A stretch of 64,000 nucleotides of DNA from the NCBI GenBank assembly GCA_036874045.1, contig CM072344.1, forward strand, positions 12,558,501-12,622,500. The letters are read 5' to 3'. The position numbers and the translations under genes were made by a program. This document shows positions 33,866 to 45,669 of this stretch, piece by piece (position 1 is the first letter of the stretch; each line of letters starts with the position of its first letter). The notes below the pieces were generated by a model. That model saw only the letters and a program-made list of their open reading frames with translations, made no database searches and was not told where the DNA came from. This stretch comes from Cymodocea nodosa (taxonomy: Eukaryota > Streptophyta > Magnoliopsida > Alismatales > Cymodoceaceae).

Positions 33866-33886
33866 CAGCAGCAGCAGCAGCAGCAG
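33866..33886 (+). repeat. CAG microsatellite
   Basis: Seven uninterrupted CAG units in the CpG-rich start of unit 1; absent from the matching position of unit 2 (37,315). Confidence 0.9.
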
Positions 33887-36589
33887 ATATTGGGTTCAGG
33901 GGTTATACGATAGATAGTTCGTGTTGTGCAGTACTACATAGATAAAGTTCCTTAGCAATATAAGAGTTCCATGAACGAAAGTTGTAAAAGCAATTCAGTG
34001 GAATGCATGGATGTAAAATAACTTTTCAGCTTGTGATTCAAAGGATTTCTTCTATACGAAGAATGTATTGAAACTACATAATCCCAACTTTAAATAACGA
34101 TGGGATTTCGATCTTGTTTCCTCTGCAAAACTCTTTATCGGCTTTAGGCGCTGCTCATGTCGTTGTTGTTGTTGCTGCCATCTGAAAAAGGATCGATTTT
34201 TTTGGGTTAGAATGTCGTCTACCGTTTGGACGGACCTTTTTACTTATCTATTTTCAAACTCAGATTTCTGAGTATGCATGGCTTTTCTTCATGGATCCAG
34301 TCTTAATCCACCACATGGCATGATGTCGTCGTCGGACGGGGTTGGGCCATCTAACGTGATAACAGTGATGATGCCAACGTTAAAAAAAGAAACATGTAGA
34401 AGGATATATATATATCCATCACAATATTAATATTAAGTTACGTAATTGCGCTTCAAATTTTTCATGTTTTGGAGTTTTTTTTTGCACTCTTCAAAATTCG
34501 TATTTTTTATTTTTCTTTGGTATAATATAAAAACTTATATCATCTCATTCCTTAGAAAGAAAAGTAGGAAATATTATTATGCAACTCGATATTGCAATAG
34601 AAATGAAAGGCCAATACTTGGGAATCTGTCCTCAGAATTTACATGGAATGACACATATCAAAAAGTTTATAATAGTATCCATACTTGGATTATTATCCGA
34701 TTGTATTTTTTGTTTATAAAATTTCTACACCTCGTCGTAAGTTCTACCTTCCTCTATCTTCAATAATTTCCTTAGGCTACGTTCTCATTTTGTGATGCCT
34801 GGACGAGGTGAGCTACTGTTCCATACTTAGATGGTTGAAGCAAACCATGGGATGAGACCACCTTCAAGTCGTCGACGTCGCCTCCTTACGTTCTTTTTAC
34901 GTCCTTATGTTTATTGATTTAATAACATTAACTTTTCCAATTTTTCTCGTTAAATTGTTCTGCAATAAAACATAAAATAAAATTTTCTTGCAAAACTAAC
35001 TTCTATAAAATTTGTTAGATAACCTGAAACAATAATTTATAAAGTTATAACAATAAAATTTAATAAGTAATATAACATTATATTTGTAAAATATACTTAA
35101 ATATAATGAACTTATTCAATTACGTTTGGGCTTATTAGGCTTATTGTCTTTTTATTATAATCAAAAGGAATTGAAACTTCTCTTGAAAAATGAGCCAATC
35201 AATATTCTATGTTTTACCATCTACATGGGAGTTTGCCTTCGTTGAGCCAATTAATACTCTATGTTTTAGATCATAAGGAAATCACATATCTTATTATTGT
35301 CATTATTTACATGGGTTTTTCGTACTTTAAAATTTTATTTATTTTATTATGTATTTATTTTTTCTTCTTGTGAATTACTTCTATTGTGGATTTATTTATT
35401 ATCATGAAAAATCTTACGAATAGTTGTCATATAGAAGGAAAGAAAGGAATCTAACGTAAGAATATCCATGCCTCAATAAATAATTAATATTACATTTTAG
35501 ATATAAGCTCATGTAGCGGTAAAAAATTGACTAACTTTAACTCATGTGATAACTCATAAAGAATAGTCTTTTATATGCAAATATTTTAGATAGTTTAGTC
35601 TGTCCAGAACTAATTGGTATTTTTTAAACATTTGGATATATATGTATTTTTTAATATCTAAATATATATTTCAAATAGTTTAAGCTCTTCTTTATGAGCA
35701 TGATGTATTTTAGTTATTTGGATATTATTCAAATAAAGACTATTCTATGCGTATTTGATTTATAAACATATATGTTTGATTTTATAAATAAGATATTCAT
35801 CAAATTTGATATTATACATATATGCATATGTCAAATATACATGTATTTCGTTTCATGTATATGTATACTTGATTTCAATTTTATACACACATGAATTTGT
35901 TCAATTGTTTACATGTGCATGAAATATTTCTGGAACATATATTTATGCATCATCGAACATGCATGTATATGCATTTGTCAAGATTCCTTTTTTTTTTTTT
36001 AATTAGCAGTGCTACAAGCCTCCCTTATAATTTTTCGCTTGTATTTCATTTTTTGTATTTTTTCTTCTTCTTTGTCGTGTTTTCTTTCCGTTTCTCTTTT
36101 CAGTTTGCTCTTCTTTTTATTTTTATTGATTTTAAAAAAAAATTTCTCTCTTTTCCTGTGTTTTTTCTTTTTTCCCTTCTTCTCCTCCTCCGGCCCGTCT
36201 CTCCCGTCTCTACCTCCGCCGCACTTCCGACCACGTGAACGTTGGACCCCATCCGACCTCCGTAAGCCGAATGCTCCATCATCCTGCTCACACAAGTAAC
36301 CATTAGTGCGGTCCAAGCGGAGCTCTTTGGCAGACGCGGCGGGTGTCTGTGCTACCACCATGGACAAGCGGACCAGAGCGCCGTCACGGATGAATGGTGT
36401 CGTCGATTTCGAATAGGCACTCTCGCAGCCGGGCATGGACCGCGTGAACCAACCCATCGGTCTCTCCGTGTGTTGCGTTTCCCAACTAACATCATCTATA
36501 AGTTTCCCCTGCATCACCTGTCCCCAGACTGCCGGTTGCCGAACTCCTTGTGTAGTTCCATCCGCCGGCTATAAAAGAACACTCGGCTC

Positions 36590-36786
36590 GTCGTTGGAAG
36601 AAGCACAGAGGTGAATTAACACACCACAGGAAGAAGGCAAAAGAGGTGAGGAAACCCAGGCTTCAAGGTTGAGAAGGACCCAAATATCCCCAAAGTTGCG
36701 TCATTCAAAGAAATAGGAACCCAAAGTTACTTGAGGTAGAAAGGGTAAGGACTGCCGAGGAGTTGGAACAGAAAAAAGCTGCAGGT
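36590..36786 (+). pseudogene. NSN1 N-terminal exon fragment, unit 1 plus arm
   Basis: Readable as ELTHHRKKAKEVRKPRLQ, then in another frame EKDP and an EELEQKKA end before a GGTACC donor-like site. Frame disrupted. Inverted partner of 36,875-37,085. Confidence 0.7.
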
Positions 36787-36874
36787 ACCATGTTTCTCCT
36801 TTTTGCACTCATTCTTATATTTCATTCATCAATGCAATATAAGAAAGAGAGCAAACAGGATAAACAGCGTACCT

Positions 36875-37085
36875 GCTGCTTTCTTCTACTCCGATTCTTC
36901 GATTGTCCTTTCCCTTTTTCCCTCAAGCAATTTAAGCTCCTGTTCTTTTGAATGACCAATCATTTGGGATGTCCGGGTCCTTCTCAATCTTCTTCTTCCG
37001 ATGAAGCCCGAGTTTCCTGACCCCTTTCGCCTTCATCCTGGGTGTGTCCTTCACCAGTAATCCTCTTGCTCTTACTCTCTAGAAC
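36875..37085 (-). pseudogene. NSN1 N-terminal exon fragment, unit 1 minus arm
   Basis: Minus strand: acceptor-like TTGTTCTAG, SKSKRITGE, then KLGLHRKKKIEKDPDIPNDW in a shifted frame. Disrupted compared with 32,320-32,526. Confidence 0.72.
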
Positions 37086-37605
37086 AAAAAAAAGGAAAAA
37101 CATCCATGATCATCATCATTCTCATGTAGAAGTAATTTTTTATTTTCAAGCCTGCACATCAAATGAAATATTTCTTTTGCAGAGGGAATCGGAGCCCACC
37201 CTTCTCCTTGCGTGATGAGCAGCTGTTAGGCGTCCGTATTGTGTTCTTCACCGCAGACCTCCTTTCCTCTTCAGCGACACAAGTTGGCGTGTAGGGCAGC
37301 CGTCGGAAACAGGCAGCAGATATTGGGGTTCAGGGGTTATAAGATAGTTCGTGATGTGCAGTACTTCATAGATAAAGTTCCTTGGCAATATAAGAGTTCC
37401 ATGAACGAAAGTTGTAAAAGCAATTCAGTGGAATGCATGGATGTAAAATAACTTTTCAGCTTGTGATTCAAAGGATTTCTTCTACATGAAGAATGTATTG
37501 AAACTACATAATCCAACTTGTTCAATGCTTTGATCAATTTCTTTAAATTCAAATCTCGTATGATGTTTATACTTTAAATAACGATAAGATTTTGATCTTG
37601 TTTAT

Positions 37606-39322
37606 TGTTTAGAATGAAATTATACGTAATATTAATAATTAATAAATGATTAATTATATAGTATTTAATTTATCATATAAGAATTAAGTTATTATATTAT
37701 AATTATATAATTATAAGTCTTAATTAAAGAATATACATAATTTCAAAGAATTAGTAATTAATTATCATTTATAATGAATTAGAAATTACTTCTTTTACAT
37801 ATCAAGTGTTAAATGTTATATATATATTTATTTTATTAAACTATAGAATTGAACAAGTCCGTTAAGTTAAGCTTAACTCAACAAGATAAATTTGTTAAGT
37901 TATAATTAAGTTAACGAAGTAATTCTATTAAGTTAGATTAACTCCATAGATTAGTTATTTTCTTATGTTCAATTGTGAATAGTTGTAGGTACATGAAATG
38001 TGAAGGAAATCACGCTATGATCTAAAATGTGAAATGAAGAAGTAATTACTATCATTGATATAAATGAAAGAAATTTAACTAGTCATTTAGGCGGAAGCAG
38101 TTATTATTGAAAGAAATATAAAAGAAAAAGAAAAAAAATAAAGAAATGGGAGAGAATTGCACTCACTACAGAAAACATCAAACATTCCTTGAACTCCCAT
38201 GCCATGAAGTAAATGTGAAATGAAGAAGTAATTACTATCATTGATATAAATGAAGGAAATTCAACTAATTATTTAGGCAGAATCAATTATTATTGAAAGA
38301 AATATAAAAGGAAAAGAAAAAAAATAAAGAAAGGGGAGAGAATCGCACTCACTATAGAAAACATCGAACGTTCCTTGAACTCCCACTAATACGACCATCT
38401 ATCAGAGGTTTGTGAGGATACTTTCTAGATGTTAGTTCGATTCCAAACCAAACACGGTGATTGACAATCATTGCGAAGAGTGATAACATCATAGGAAAGA
38501 ATGACATTTTCATCAAGTACTGAATCATCTCTCAAGAGATAGTAAAGCTTCTAGCCTTGGTTTCGAGTTGATGTTATTATGCTGAAGAGGAGATCAACTT
38601 ACAAAAGTCTAAGTTCGCAATCTAATAAGAAGAGGAGCGCTTGATAGTAAGTCATTAAGTTTTCAGTGATGTAATCATATTGCATGTAGTGACGAAAGTG
38701 TCTTATTGTTAATAAAGAATTTTACCTTTCATTACTCGCTCATATTAAAGGATAAAACAAATAAAAAACAAAACAAAAATCATTATCTGTTTTTATGTTT
38801 ATCAAATCTGTATTGTATTGTTTGTGTTTGTATAGTTAGTATTGTTAAATGTTTTGTATTTATTTTATTTCAGTTATAGAAAATAGTATTACTAAGTGTT
38901 TAAACTAGGTAATATAAATCTTTGAAATCTTGATTAATAAATTTACTGTTTGGAGTATTGAATGTTAGAATTGATCAATGATAAATGTAATATAAAATAA
39001 CATTCAAAAGTTTAATTGATGTCATTTGTAATGTATAGAACTACCTAATGGATGGCTGAGTTATTCTACAAGCAACAATAATAATTAGAAGTTAATAGAA
39101 AGGTTTGTTGAGTTATAGTTAACTCAACAAAAGTAGTCTATTGAATTAAGCATAACTTTACAAATTAAGTTCGTTGAATTAACTGTAAATCAATAGAATG
39201 GACATATTGTGAATATACATTAAACTTTGGTTATGAAAAATTTATAGAGTAAATTGATTTTGACAGTTTCCTGTAGACTCAACTTGTATTTGTATATTTA
39301 TACAATAGATGTTGTACACTTA
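37606..39322 (+). repeat. Old Athila-type LTR, host of Copia copy 2
   Basis: Begins TGTTTAGAATGAAATTATA and follows the Athila LTR order: AT-rich start, GTTAAGTTA motifs, TATAAAAG tract, CTAGCCTTGGTTTCGAGTTG, and CTTGTA...ACAATAGA near the end. It is far more diverged than the other Athila LTRs here, so older. It is cut by Copia copy 2 at 39,323 (duplication ACTTA), and a short remainder probably follows at 52,461-52,548. Confidence 0.75.
38029..38400 (+). repeat. 186-bp tandem duplication containing the LTR TATA region
   Basis: Two adjacent copies (38,029-38,214 and 38,215 to about 38,400) sharing GAAGAAGTAATTACTATCAT, the ATATAAAAG(A/G)AAAAG tract and CCTTGAACTCCCA. The other Athila LTRs have a single copy. 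Confidence 0.82.
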
Positions 39323-40536
39323 TGTAGGATTGTCTGTATCACAAGAGGGGGGTGAATTATGTCTTTAGTAATTAAAATACCAACGGATAAAACAAGAGCA
39401 CAAAACACTCGTAAATGAAATTCTATTCTTTATAATATTTAAAGACAGAATTTACAATATCTTTTTAGCTCAATTCCTTTTTTAAAAGTTTTGATACAGT
39501 AATGTTTGATATACAATTCAAATAGAAAAATAAAGCTCTTATTCAAAACTAATTTTGAATTTATTAAAACCTGATCTTTATGCACACAACTTCTTTTCTT
39601 CTCTTTAGTCAGATTTTGTATCTCTTCTTCTCCAATTGTCGAATTTCCAGACTTCTTGCATTTGCAGCTCCTTTTCTGAAATAGCTTGGAATTTCGAACC
39701 TTTTCTGATGTTGAAGAATTTTTCAGAATATGAATATTCAAACTTAACTTTTCAGTTAAGGATCTAAATTGAATATTTAGACTTGGTTTTTAAGATTGGG
39801 ATCCTCTTGTTGTAATGTAGCTCGTACTCTCTATTAGTAGTTGAACTATGTTTTCATGTTCAGCATGTTTATCCACTTAATCCACAATCCATAATCCACG
39901 TACTAATTTTTTCTTTAATTCAAATTACTATCTTTTTGAGTTTCTACTTTCTCCACTATCATTTTGAATTTCCACGATCTCCACTCGTAAATTCACCGAG
40001 ACTTTATCTTCCTGGAGTCTTGTAGAATATCTTCTAAGTCTTCGATTTAGTCAAATACTTATCCTTTAAGTCCTATAAAAACTCGAATACTTATTTGTAA
40101 CTCTTCGAGTTTTTGCACTTGCAAAACACGAGACTAAACATAGCAAACTTATCTGTTCCTTAGTCATTTTATAAAACTCGAAGACTTATCTATACATGTG
40201 TATAAAAACTCGAACAATTATCTAACTATTCGATTTTCATTATCGAACGCACATGGAAAACATGTGACAATTTAAAACATTAAAAACACACGTGTAGATA
40301 ACTTAACTATACAAGTTTTTAACATAAACTATTTGACAAAAACAAAACGTTAATTATTCGAAAGTTTAACTATCGAAAATCTAACTCTCCGGAAAACTTA
40401 ACTTATCCGACATAAAAATGAAACTTTCCGATAATCTGTTAACTATTATACTTAGAGAAATATACTTAGAGAATATTATTTAGACTTATTTAAAAACTTT
40501 AATAAAGCATATATCATCAAAACAAAATTCCTAATA
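39323..40536 (-). repeat. 3' LTR of Copia copy 2
   Basis: 1,214 bp, close in length and ends to 2,529-3,743. On the minus strand it begins TATTAGGAATTTTG and ends CAATCCTACA. The polypurine tract AAAAAGGAGGAGA lies directly before it. Confidence 0.87.
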
Positions 40537-40924
40537 ATCTCCTCCTTTTTAATGATGTCAAAACCTAATAAGTCAAATAATCTATCTCTTCTCCCCCTTT
40601 TTGGCATTATAAAAAAGTAAATTAAATGTAAGGAAGAAAAATATTCTAAGTACATATCATTCAAAAAGATATTTTTAAACATGCATAACTGTTATGGATT
40701 AAGCATAAACAATTTAAATATAAACTGTGAAAAATAATCACATGAGTATTAAATGCAGTAAACAGTTTACATAATATTTTTGGTAACAAATTACAATACA
40801 TAAATCATGTAATACATAATTTGTATAATCACAAGCCTCTTTGTCTTCGAAAAATAATGATCAGAGTGTCTGAAATTTACTTTGCAATTTCTGTACTTAC
40901 TCTGTTTATCTGATCAATTACTGC

Positions 40925-43435
40925 TTAATCTAAATCATTTTGTGAAACTTGTGATGGTTGCTGTAAAAATTTAGTATGGATGTCTATATGTATACCTGTA
41001 TTTGTATCTGTTTGTATACCTGTATTTATATCTGTATGTATACCTGTATTGATATTTGTATGTTGTTTTTCTGAAAATTGTGTTGATTGTTGTTGTTGCT
41101 GTTGTGATTGTGTTTGCCTATCTTGTTGTTGTTGTTGTTGGATTATAGGTGTATCTGCTTCTTGGTATTTTTGGAGTTCCTTTATAGAGAAAGATCTTGA
41201 CTTTAATCTTTTCTGTGGCCAAGGTGTAATATCTGTTTGACTTGTCACAATTCTCAAAATCGTATCACCATAAAATAATTTACTCTGCAAATGTAAGATA
41301 TGAGAAACAAAAATATCATACCAGTTCACCTATATATGGTTAATTAATGCATACGTAGCATAAAGACATCTACCAACTTCTACACCATGACCAAACCTCT
41401 GAAACAATGAAGCATGCATTATTTTTGCAATAAGACATGCTTGGCCATTTAAATCATTTAGTAATCTCATTGGTTTGTTGACAGTTGGATCTTTGGCTAA
41501 ATTTTGAATGTCCCATCCCAATTGATAAACCTGTTTTCTTTCTAATAATTTAACTCCTTCATTTATCAGACCAAGTATTTGATAAAGTAAATCTGGAGTT
41601 AAATATATGTCATTTTCTTGTATATTGGAAACAGGAATACCTTTTTCCACTATTAAGTTTGAGTAAAAACAACTAATAAGTTCGGGTATAACAAGATGGC
41701 CTAGTTGTTGTGGAAGTAGAGTCAACAAGCCTTGAAATTCAAATATTTCTCGTATATGTCATCCCTTCAAACTTAACTAGTCTTAAGTATAAAACTGTAA
41801 AAGTTCTATATGTTTGAAATTTTTCATAATAGGAACTATTTCTGAACCATAATAATGTATTTTCGTGTAAACTCTGTTCAGGATTAGATATTTTCCTGTC
41901 ATGATGTTTTGATCTAGGACTGGTTTCAAAATTATCAGTAGTATCTATATTTTCAGAGCTTTCAAAATTAGTGGAATTTCTATCAAAGCTGGTATAAATG
42001 TCTGAAATATCTGTTATTGTCGTATCAATAATTTGCTGAAATTCTTCTATTTGTTCTTCTTGAGACATATGAGTAGCAACAATCTCTATATCAATCTGTC
42101 TATCAGCAACATTTATATCTATGATTGATCTATATAACAACTGTCTCTATAGGAAAGAATGTTCTATAATAGATTCATTCTGTATTTCTGAAATTTCTAC
42201 ACTTGAGACATTGGTAGTGTGATATTCAATCTGTAACTATGTATGTTGTTGATTATATACATTTATCAACAAGTATATTATATACTGTAACAAACATAAC
42301 CATATGTATAAACTGTAGTATAAGCAATTATACCAAAAATCAAAAGTTTCTATCCGAGATATAGTTAGAGGAAGAATATCTGTACATTCCTCTTCAGATG
42401 AAATATCTTCAACATTCATAGACTCAATGTCTATATCATCAAAATTGATATCATCTGTATATGTATCATCAAAATTTCCTGCATATTCTCTTTCTGTAGG
42501 AAAAGAATGTGTGCTTGCAGCATGATGTGAAAAACTGTCTATTGTATTAAAAGATACATTATGCACTAATGTGACACAATACCTTAGAGTGTAGGCGTGT
42601 AATCCAATATTTGTCACATCTGTTGGGATTCCTAACACAAATGTTTGTCCAGCTTCTGCAATGGAACATAGTTTTTCATTTTTCAATGATTCTTCTTTTT
42701 GCTGCATTATTCCTTCTACACTTGTAGTTAGTCCAAAATATTCTAATGTCTTTTTCTTTTTCCGATTGTATGTCTGCAGTGTTTCTAGTTGTTCAGGAGG
42801 TTCTAAAATTTTATTAATTTCTCTTGTTAAAGGCACTTGTGGTCGTGATAGTCCTTCACCATGATGCCTAGGTGGTAATAATGGAATATAGAGTTTTAAG
42901 CTCTCAACCTTTGCTATTTTTAGTTGATAAACTTTTTGTCCTTCACTTCGAAGACCCATTTTCCTAATGGCAGTTTTCTGTTCATCTATATACTGTTGAA
43001 TGTCATCTAAATCAGCTGGGGGAAAATAATGTTGGGAATACAAAGATTCTAATTTCTTGTTTGCATTTTCTATCATTGGTCCCCATTTCTTTCCATAGTA
43101 AGTGATAGACTATACCGATTTTTCAGGTATATGTCCAGAACTTGTAACAACCGCAGGGTTAGGTTGTAAAGTTTGTTTCCATAGTTGTAATGTGGAAAGT
43201 TCAATTTGTTTTAGTCTAAACTGTGTTTCAGCATAATTGCGAATAAACTTCCAATAGAAATTTTTCTCGTCTTGAACAGCTTTTCTAATTTCATGTAGTA
43301 TTTCATTTGTAAAAGTGTACCTTGAGTAGATGTTGTTGATTTCACTTTGCATTTTCTGAAGTTCCGCTCTCTTTTTTGCACTTTTGTCATTCTACCACGT
43401 CCTCTTTCACATCTTGACATTGTCGATTAAGCTTC
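40925..43435 (-). pseudogene. Accessory ORF region of Copia copy 2
   Basis: Downstream of pol, as in SIRE elements with an extra ORF. Stretches from the 5' side: basic MSRCERGRGRMTKVQKRERN at 43,420, NANKKLESLYSQHYFPPADL with KIAKVESLKLYIPLLPPRHH at about 43,070, an acidic linker, then IFEFQGLLTLLPQQLGHLVI and RLLNDLNGQACLIAKIMHAS, LQSKLFYGDTILRIVTSQ at about 41,260, and a glutamine-rich tail with a TNTGIH(T/I)DI repeat (41,000-41,130). The FEFQGLL...KLFYGD part is homologous to the accessory ORF of the Gypsy fossil at 10,746-11,279. Function unknown; broken. Confidence 0.65.
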
Positions 43436-44755
43436 GTTGTGCACTGTAGAACTTAATGGAAGTAAAGATTGTGAAACTAGGGTTTTACTAGGGTAGAAAC
43501 ATGAAAGGTTGTTAGTAAAACATTTATAACTCTTCGAGTTTATAAACGGATAAACGGATTCAATCATTGAAATCATAAATATAAGATCCGTTACTGATAA
43601 ATAACTCAAGTGCTTACAAGAACTGTACGAGTTTTACAACCGACAAAAGTAGAATACTTAGCATAACTATTCATGAAAAAAAATATAACTTCGGGCTAAG
43701 TGAAAAAGTGAGAAAACTCAAATACTTATGATAACTATTCGAGTTTTGTGAGCAGTAAAGCACATAACTATACGACAAACGAGAATAATTATTGTTAGAG
43801 ATTAAGTCTTTCAAAAAAATATAATAATATTAAGTTAACTATTCGAGTTTCTCGAATGGATAGGTGTGAAAGTCGAAGAGTTAAACATAATTGTTCGAGT
43901 TTCAACTGAGACATAATAAAGTAATGAAATTCAACACGTGCATAATTCTAACTTAAGGTATTCAGAGATTTTCGGATACTTATAAACCTAACTATCCGAT
44001 GCTTAGTTGCATTTCGGAGAGTTACCAAATAACTTACCGAACATTCACTTTTTTTTTAAAAATGTTTTTTTTTTTTTTTCAAAGGTCCTCCTTAGACACT
44101 CAAACAGCCTAGTGAACACCAGGAATATCTTTAAAGGTGATAGAAGGTGAACCTTCATGGACACTCAAACAGCCTGGTATACACCAGAAGTATCCATGGA
44201 GGTGATAACATATGAGTCTCAATGGACACTCAAACGGCCTGGTATACATTAGGAGTATCCAAGGAGACGAAAGCTTGTAGGGGGCCTTGCTAGGCCCACT
44301 TTGGTAAGTGGTGGACACACCTACAGCTTGCCAATGCTTGAGCAAAGCCAACACAACTGTCCATAGGCACTACACGAGAACTTCCCAAGTGATCACCCAT
44401 CCTGGTTCTGCTCCCACCCAAACACAGTTAACTCCAGAGTTCTTATAGGAGTCAGTGCTTGGTAGTAGGTGTAAATGCACCTTACCGAACATTCACTTAA
44501 GATATGCATTTAGGCTTCAACACGTGTACTTTAGGAAATAATAAAATATTCTAGTGATCGTTTAAAACATAATTGTGCGATATACAATATAGTCTTCCGA
44601 AATCACAGAAAATTCGAATACTTAACAATTAAAAAGCTTGTACTTTATCGACAATTCAGAAATGTACTGAATTAATGTTAATTTCCTAAAATTATGCAGA
44701 TTCTTTCATGAAAACATATAATAATTCATAAGAGTTGAATTATTATATGAGAAAT
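43436..44755 (-). repeat. Athila-LTR-like sequence upstream of the Copia accessory ORFs
   Basis: On the minus strand, GAAGAATCTGC(A/T)TAATTTT, AATTAACATTAATTCAGTAC and repeated CGGATAGTTA(G) motifs parallel the first third of the Athila LTR (28,690-29,220). A GTAGGGGGAGC purine tract lies just outside at about 44,760. It could be a solo-LTR fragment or an exchanged block. Interrupted by the SINE at 44,051-44,480. Confidence 0.55.
44051..44480 (-). mobile_element. SINE with 5S rRNA-derived head (SINE3-like)
   Basis: Minus strand. Positions 44,480 to about 44,363 align over their whole length with plant 5S rRNA (GAACTCTGGAGTTAACTGTG; box C GGATGGGTGATC at 44,402-44,391; CTTGGGAAGTTCTCGTGT). 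The body has a GGGCC/GGCCC hairpin (about 44,281-44,296) and three tandem 65-bp units, each with a GGACACTCAAAC-type block on the plus strand (44,094, 44,159, 44,224). It ends in an A-rich tail (plus-strand T run 44,051-44,079). The 18-bp direct repeat CTTACCGAACATTCACTT flanks it at 44,033-44,050 and 44,481-44,498, as expected for LINE-driven insertion. The 5S head would supply an internal pol III promoter. Non-coding. Confidence 0.85.
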
Positions 44756-44759
44756 TGCT

Positions 44760-45660
44760 CCCCCTACATAAATGTAGTGTAAAGAATCTCTAGCTTACTT
44801 AAACTAGGTTGCCAAGCCCTTAATTGATTTGAGTCTCTCTAATATTTATTTATTTAAATATGAATTAAATACATAAATAAGTAGTAGATTTAACAATTTA
44901 GACTTTCTAGCTTTTATCTAATTCAATTAACAAAAGATAATTCATAGAGATATACCTTCAGGAACTTAAAAGAATTCAATAATGAGCACACGAACTTAAG
45001 ACAATAAATATTGTACATTATGTGTAAAGAGTAGATAATAACAAGGAAAAATAACAAAGATTATATGCATAGATTATGGTAGGATTGTTATAACACTTTG
45101 AAAATAAATTAAGCTTGAGTACATTACCCCCCCCCTCTTCTTCTTTTTTTTAATTGTAATCTGAATTACTTGCAAAATGAGTTTTCAATCAACACATCCC
45201 AAATCAGTTGGTTTAAGTGACTAGGGTTTAAGATCCCCCAACGGACTTAATTACTCAAGTAATTGTAGAAAAAAAATGAAACAAGATAGTAAATTAAATT
45301 AGAGGCAACCGTAAGACTTAATTTTTCTAACAGAATATTAATAACTTTCCTTTAATAAACAATACATACTTTCTATGTATTTTCCTGTTAAAATCTCTGT
45401 AATAGCATATACATAAGTAACAAAAATACAGTTGGCACTCACATTGAATTAAATTAACTTTCCTTAAGTAATCTTTTCTGAATTTTTCTTAAATAAATTG
45501 ACTTCAATAAAAATCATAAATTCATAAATTCTTAACTACCAGAAAACGGTAATTCGAAAATAGATATTTTGTTTTGTTTTTTTTTTTTAAATAATAAAGA
45601 CATTAAATTCTAAAACTACCTTTATAACAAACCAAAATGCAATGAACAGGACAATTTAAA
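44760..45660 (-). other. Copia copy 2 post-pol spacer
   Basis: AT-rich; no ORF or domain. Contains a C10 run at 45,127 beside a pyrimidine tract, and a weak tRNA-like pair of blocks near 45,205-45,245 (see rejected items). Confidence 0.4.
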
Positions 45661-45669
45661 CATCAGATA

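Larger units (their letters stand above)
33762..37213 (+). repeat. NSN1-array repeat unit 1 (about 3.45 kb)
   Basis: Runs from one GATGAGCAGCTGTT block to the next. Module order: CpG-rich start with a CAG run (33,762-34,110), an AT-rich middle (34,113-36,000), pyrimidine tract and CCTCCTCCGGCC block, promoter-like module with TATA (36,306-36,605), NSN1 inverted pair (36,590-37,085), and a connecting block. The same order recurs in unit 2 (37,214-57,701) once the nested elements are removed, and a third start is at 57,702. Confidence 0.8.

Noticed and set aside
36010-36517. Long open frames on both strands (also at 33,405-33,635 and 56,394-56,882)
   Set aside because: They come from pyrimidine/purine-rich sequence with few stops; composition is Lys/Glu/Arg or Phe/Leu/Ser only, and the frame is not preserved between the repeat copies.
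44363-44480. A functional 5S rRNA gene, or a Cassandra TRIM LTR
   Set aside because: The 5S part is single, diverged and inside a Copia fossil; it is followed by a non-5S body and an A-rich tail. The 18-bp flanking repeat fits a SINE, not a 5-bp LTR-element insertion, and no second LTR or primer site is near.
45190-45260. Possible tRNA-derived SINE head (CAGTTGGTTTAAG and GGGTTTAAGATCCCC)
   Set aside because: The A- and B-box-like blocks are only about 14 bp apart, far less than in a tRNA, and no target duplication or A-tail was found.
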